Shown in pieces: positions 6,650 through 9,407 of a DNA stretch of 9,407 bases. Made by a program: the position numbers and the translations under genes. The DNA is taken from NCBI GenBank assembly GCA_027625215.1, contig JAQBWJ010000036.1:1-9407 (forward strand), written 5' to 3'. Below the pieces are notes generated by a model that was given only the letters and a program-made list of their open reading frames with translations, was not told the origin of the DNA and searched no databases. This stretch comes from Candidatus Poribacteria bacterium (lineage in GTDB: Bacteria; Poribacteria; WGA-4E; GCA-2687025). Numbering within the stretch: position 1 is the stretch's first letter; every line of letters starts with the position of its first letter.

Positions 6650-6742
6650 CGCCGCCCATTTCCGTCTCGCGCCTGCCTTTCCGTATAGTTCGGCGTACCC
6701 GCAACACTGAATCAGACGGTTGGATATTTAAGAGGCTGAGTC
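6650..6742. promoter_or_regulatory. Short gap before the propeller gene, possible weak promoter
   Basis: These 93 bases separate the coupled three-gene unit from the repeat protein. TATAGT at 6684-6689 resembles a -10 box, but no good -35 hexamer lies 16-18 bp upstream. There is no hairpin with a T-run to mark a terminator, so the repeat protein may be read through from the operon or have its own promoter. Confidence 0.3.
6730..6735 (+). promoter_or_regulatory. Ribosome binding site of the propeller gene
   Basis: AAGAGG lies 7 nt before the ATG at 6743, a good Shine-Dalgarno match and spacing. It supports this start, which is also where the signal peptide begins. Confidence 0.7.
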
Positions 6743-8125
6743 ATGCGATTTCTGCTGTGCGGTCTGCTGGTCGTTGTTGTCGCGGCGGCGTACGGAGAGG
6801 CGTTCCCCGTCACGGACCATGAACAATCCCAAGAGTTCCCGTCGCCTGTTCTCAATGAGGACGGCAGTTTTTTCATCGTCTGGCAAGACCTGCGTTCCGG
6901 CGACAAGGATATCTACGGGCAGCGATACGACGCGATGGGGATGCCGCTGTGGGAGCCGAACGGGAAGCCGCTCATTGCGATTTCGGGCAAGAGCCAGGTT
7001 GATCCGGTCGCGGTGACGGACGGCGCGGGCGGGTTCGTCGTAGTGTGGGGCGACAACCGCGTCAACGGGACCGACTTTTGGATGCAGCGGTTCGATCACA
7101 ACGGCGTTCCGACGTGGCAACCTGCGGACGGGCTTCCGCTATGCGTTCACCCGAACGACAAGAGCGACCAACGGCTGCTCCCGGACGGCGACGGAGGCGT
7201 CTACGCCGCATGGGAAGACTGGCGCAACGGGAATCAGGATATCTACGGTCAGCACATCGGGGCGGACGGTTCGATTTTCTGGGGGGAGAATGGGAGTCCG
7301 GTCGTACAGGCGAAGAACGATCAGTACGACGTGTTTCTCGCGTTGGACGGGACAGGCGGCGTCGTGGCGACGTGGTGGGATTTTTCGTTCACCGAGATCG
7401 GCGAGATGCGTTGGCAGGTGTTCGCGCAGCGGTTGGCGGCGGACGGAACGCAGCGTTGGGCGGAGAGCGGCGTTTCGGCCAGTCTGACGAATGCGAATCA
7501 GGGCGGTCCCAAGATCGAATCGGACGGCAAGGGCGGTTCGTACGTCTACTGGTCGGACTATCGAAACGACGACGGGACGTACTCGAACATCGACCTCTAC
7601 ATTCAATACCTGTCGCCGGACGGCACACGGCTTTGGGGCGATGAGGGCAAACCGTTGTGCGGCGAGTCCGGCAGCCAACAGAACGCCTCCGCCGTGCCTG
7701 ACGGACAGGGCGGCATCGTTGTCGTTTGGGTGGACGGGCGCGACGTGTACGACGACATCTACGCGCAGCGTTGTCAGCCGGACGGCTCGATGCGGTGGGG
7801 GACGAACGGGATGTTGATTTGCGGGGCGGACGGGCTTCAACGGACGCCGAAAATCGCAATCGACGGGGATGATCTTTGGTTTGCGTGGTATGATTATCGA
7901 CGAGAAACGGAGTCCGCGACACACCAAGACGTGTACGTTCAACGGCTCGACAAGAACGGCAAACGCGCGTTTGAGGCGTTCGGAATGCCGATCATGACGT
8001 TTGAGGGCGGCGAACGGCGCGCGCTGACGATCCTCGCGCGGAACGGTCACGTCGCGGCGTCTTGGATGGAAACGCGCAGTTACAACAGCAATATCTTCGG
8101 GTGGTTGTGGCGACCGCCGCAATAG
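6743..8125 (+). CDS. Secreted protein of eight W-x-D-x-R repeats, probable beta-propeller
   Basis: The 460-residue product starts with a signal peptide (MRFLLCGLLVVVVAAAYGEA, cleavage probably near residue 20). The remainder is eight tandem units of about 53-59 residues. Each has a DG-x-G-G turn, a strand ending V-x-W-x-D-x-R, then D-I-Y-x-Q-R, x-DG, a W-G and a P-L-C/I stretch. The core tryptophans are W47, W102, W157, W211, W270, W329, W382 and W441. Unit 4 has FS instead of R and unit 8 reads WMETR and stops early, so it may complete a ring with the N-terminal strand. Similar repeats occur in uncharacterised secreted proteins of uncultured bacteria, often with a sorting domain that is absent here. 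Cysteines 134, 306 and 360 fall at the same place in units 2, 5 and 6. Function is unknown: extracellular carbohydrate or protein binding is plausible. Confidence 0.8.
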   Translation: MRFLLCGLLVVVVAAAYGEAFPVTDHEQSQEFPSPVLNEDGSFFIVWQDLRSGDKDIYGQRYDAMGMPLWEPNGKPLIAISGKSQVDPVAVTDGAGGFVVVWGDNRVNGTDFWMQRFDHNGVPTWQPADGLPLCVHPNDKSDQRLLPDGDGGVYAAWEDWRNGNQDIYGQHIGADGSIFWGENGSPVVQAKNDQYDVFLALDGTGGVVATWWDFSFTEIGEMRWQVFAQRLAADGTQRWAESGVSASLTNANQGGPKIESDGKGGSYVYWSDYRNDDGTYSNIDLYIQYLSPDGTRLWGDEGKPLCGESGSQQNASAVPDGQGGIVVVWVDGRDVYDDIYAQRCQPDGSMRWGTNGMLICGADGLQRTPKIAIDGDDLWFAWYDYRRETESATHQDVYVQRLDKNGKRAFEAFGMPIMTFEGGERRALTILARNGHVAASWMETRSYNSNIFGWLWRPPQ

Positions 8126-8134
8126 GAGAGAAGT

Positions 8135-8275
8135 GAGGAGTGAGAAAAGAGGAGTGAGAGTCGGACGGGTGGGACGACACCGGTCGGCACCGTCGAACGT
8201 GGCTGATCGTTGTTCATCTTGATATTGGATGCGGCGCGACCATCCCCCTCACTCACTTCTCTTTTCTCACTTCTC
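8135..8275. repeat. 24-bp inverted repeat flanking a 93-nt core, upstream of aroC
   Basis: The arm at 8135-8158 (purine-rich, built from GGAGTGAG and GAAAAGAGG) is the reverse complement of the arm at 8252-8275 (CTCACTTCTCTTTTCTCACT...) at 22 of 24 positions. Both mismatches become G-U pairs in plus-strand RNA, so the transcript could form an unbroken 24-bp stem. The left arm begins 10 bp after the propeller gene's stop and the right arm ends 15 bp before the aroC start. The left side also carries three closely spaced AGTGAG copies. It could be a MITE- or REP-like element, or a leader or terminator-like structure. No transposase or clear target-site duplication is seen. Confidence 0.65.
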
Positions 8276-8290
8276 GAATGAAAGGGACGT

Positions 8291-9407
8291 ATGGCGACGA
8301 AGTTTGAATGGGTGACGGCTGGCGAGTCGCACGGCAAGGGGCTGACGGCAATCGTATCTGGCGTTCCCGCCGGGTTGCCGTTGGAAGACAAAGACCTCAA
8401 CGTCGATCTGGCGCGGCGTCAACTTGGGTACGGGCGCGGCGGTCGGATGAAGATTGAGAAGGACGCCGTCGAGTTTTTGTCGGGGGTGCGAGGCGGATTT
8501 ACGCTTGGCAGCCCTATCTCGATGTGGGTGACGAACCGCGATTGGGAGAACTGGGAGGCGGTGATGAGTCCCGACCCAACCGCGCAGGTGGATCGACGCA
8601 CGTTGACGCGCCCGCGTCCGGGTCACGCTGATCTCGTCGGCGGGATCAAGTATGACCAAAGCGACCTTCGCAACATCCTCGAACGGGCGAGCGCAAGAGA
8701 GACGACGGCGCGCGTGGCGGTTGGCGCGTTGGCGAAGCATTTTCTCGCGCAGTTCGGCGTCAGGATATTCTCGTTCGTGACGGAGATCGGCTCCGTCAAG
8801 GCGGATGTGGACGTGAACGCCATCGAGGACAACTCGGCGTTTGACGACTCTCCGTTGCGCTGCCCCGACAAGAAAACCGAAGACGAGATGGTCGCGTTCA
8901 TCAACGCGGCGCAGCGTCAGGGGGATACGGTCGGCGGGGTGTTTACGGTGGTTGCGCGGAACGTGCCCATCGGGTTGGGCAGTCACACCTCTTGGGACAC
9001 GAAACTGGACGGGCGCATCGCCGCCGCGATGATGTCGATTCAGGCGATGAAGGGCGTGTCCATCGGACTAGGGTTTGAGGCGGCTCGGACTCCCGGCTCC
9101 GAAGCGCACGACGAAATCTTCTATGACGAGGCGGACCGGCGATTTTACCGCGAAACGAATCGCGCGGGCGGTCTAGAAGGCGGGATCACCAATGGGATGC
9201 CGTTGGTCGTCAACGTGGCGATGAAGCCGCTTTCGACCTTAGCGAGACCGTTGCGCTCCGTGGACGTGAACACGAAGGAAGCGTTCACCGCGCAGAAGGA
9301 ACGCACGGACAGTTGTGCCGTTCCCGCCGGAGGGGTCGTCGGGGAGGCGATGCTGGCGATTGTGCTGATGGAAGCGTGGCGCGAGAAGTTCTGCGGGGAC
9401 AGTTTTT
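8291..9407 (+). CDS. aroC: Chorismate synthase, 3' end beyond the window
   Basis: This enzyme converts 5-enolpyruvylshikimate-3-phosphate to chorismate, the last step of the shikimate pathway, using reduced FMN; it acts in the cytoplasm as a tetramer. The frame is open for 372 codons to the edge. Visible family motifs are TAGESHGKGL near residues 9-18, GYGRGGRMKIEKD, RPRPGHADLVGGIKY (about 107-121), ERASARETTARVA, GGLEGGITNG and the C-terminal CAVPAGGVVGEAMLAIVLMEA followed by KFCGDSF. The conserved catalytic histidines are H14 and H112. The usual length is about 360-400 residues, so only a few C-terminal residues should be missing. The ATG at 8291 follows AAAGGGA with short spacing and fits the family start. 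It has its own 165-bp upstream gap with an inverted repeat and is probably transcribed apart from the sugar genes. No other aromatic-pathway gene is in view. Confidence 0.97.
   Translation, partial: MATKFEWVTAGESHGKGLTAIVSGVPAGLPLEDKDLNVDLARRQLGYGRGGRMKIEKDAVEFLSGVRGGFTLGSPISMWVTNRDWENWEAVMSPDPTAQVDRRTLTRPRPGHADLVGGIKYDQSDLRNILERASARETTARVAVGALAKHFLAQFGVRIFSFVTEIGSVKADVDVNAIEDNSAFDDSPLRCPDKKTEDEMVAFINAAQRQGDTVGGVFTVVARNVPIGLGSHTSWDTKLDGRIAAAMMSIQAMKGVSIGLGFEAARTPGSEAHDEIFYDEADRRFYRETNRAGGLEGGITNGMPLVVNVAMKPLSTLARPLRSVDVNTKEAFTAQKERTDSCAVPAGGVVGEAMLAIVLMEAWREKFCGDSF

Noticed and set aside
7139..8122. 327-residue minus-strand open frame
   Set aside because: Antisense to the repeat protein. Its apparent repeats only mirror the propeller units.
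8135..8275. Rho-independent terminator for the propeller gene
   Set aside because: The loop is 93 nt, the stem is AG-rich rather than GC-rich, and no T-run follows the right arm.
8267..8986. 239-residue minus-strand open frame
   Set aside because: Antisense to aroC, which is a clear chorismate synthase throughout.

Overview
The window is a GC-rich bacterial chromosome segment. Its genes are closely packed, several stop and start codons overlap, and the sequence makes long open shadow frames on both strands. An outer-membrane-type lipoprotein and a secreted repeat protein suggest a Gram-negative-like cell envelope. The phylum cannot be fixed from this sequence. The mix of a Gfo/Idh/MocA dehydrogenase, a GH31 glycosidase and 'W-x-D-x-R / D-I-Y-x-Q' repeat proteins is typical of glycan-degrading uncultured lineages such as Poribacteria, Latescibacterota or Armatimonadota; that is an impression, not a classification.

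Minus strand (positions 2633 down to 1): a FecE/HmuV-type ABC transporter ATPase is followed, through an ATGA stop/start overlap, by a 14-helix Wzx/MATE-like polysaccharide flippase. After 42 bp comes a SnoaL/NTF2-fold gene whose frame breaks near position 55 and which runs off the left edge. The ATPase has no permease or binding-protein gene here, and its ABC signature reads LSGVE rather than LSGGQ/E.

Divergent control region (2634-2970): 337 bp without a gene. It holds a perfect 11-bp inverted repeat, a run of degenerate 10-bp direct repeats, a second 7-bp inverted repeat, and three copies of the octamer GTGTTCAC (one inverted). It looks like an operator region, but no regulator gene is present in the window.

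Plus strand (2971-6649): three genes joined by 1-4 base stop/start overlaps, namely a Gfo/Idh/MocA NAD(P)-dependent oxidoreductase, a GH31 alpha-glycosidase with both catalytic aspartates assignable, and a small lipoprotein with a probable discoidin-like beta-sandwich. This is very likely one sugar or glycoside catabolic unit. After 93 bp comes a secreted protein made of eight W-x-D-x-R repeats, probably a beta-propeller (6743-8125).

Right end: a 165-bp gap contains a 24-bp inverted repeat (fully paired as RNA if G-U pairs are allowed), followed by aroC (chorismate synthase), which is open to the right edge and nearly complete. I found no RNA genes, CRISPR arrays, transposases or phage genes. 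The strongest leads are the operator-like region, the ATPase-flippase pair with its altered signature, and the inverted repeat before aroC.
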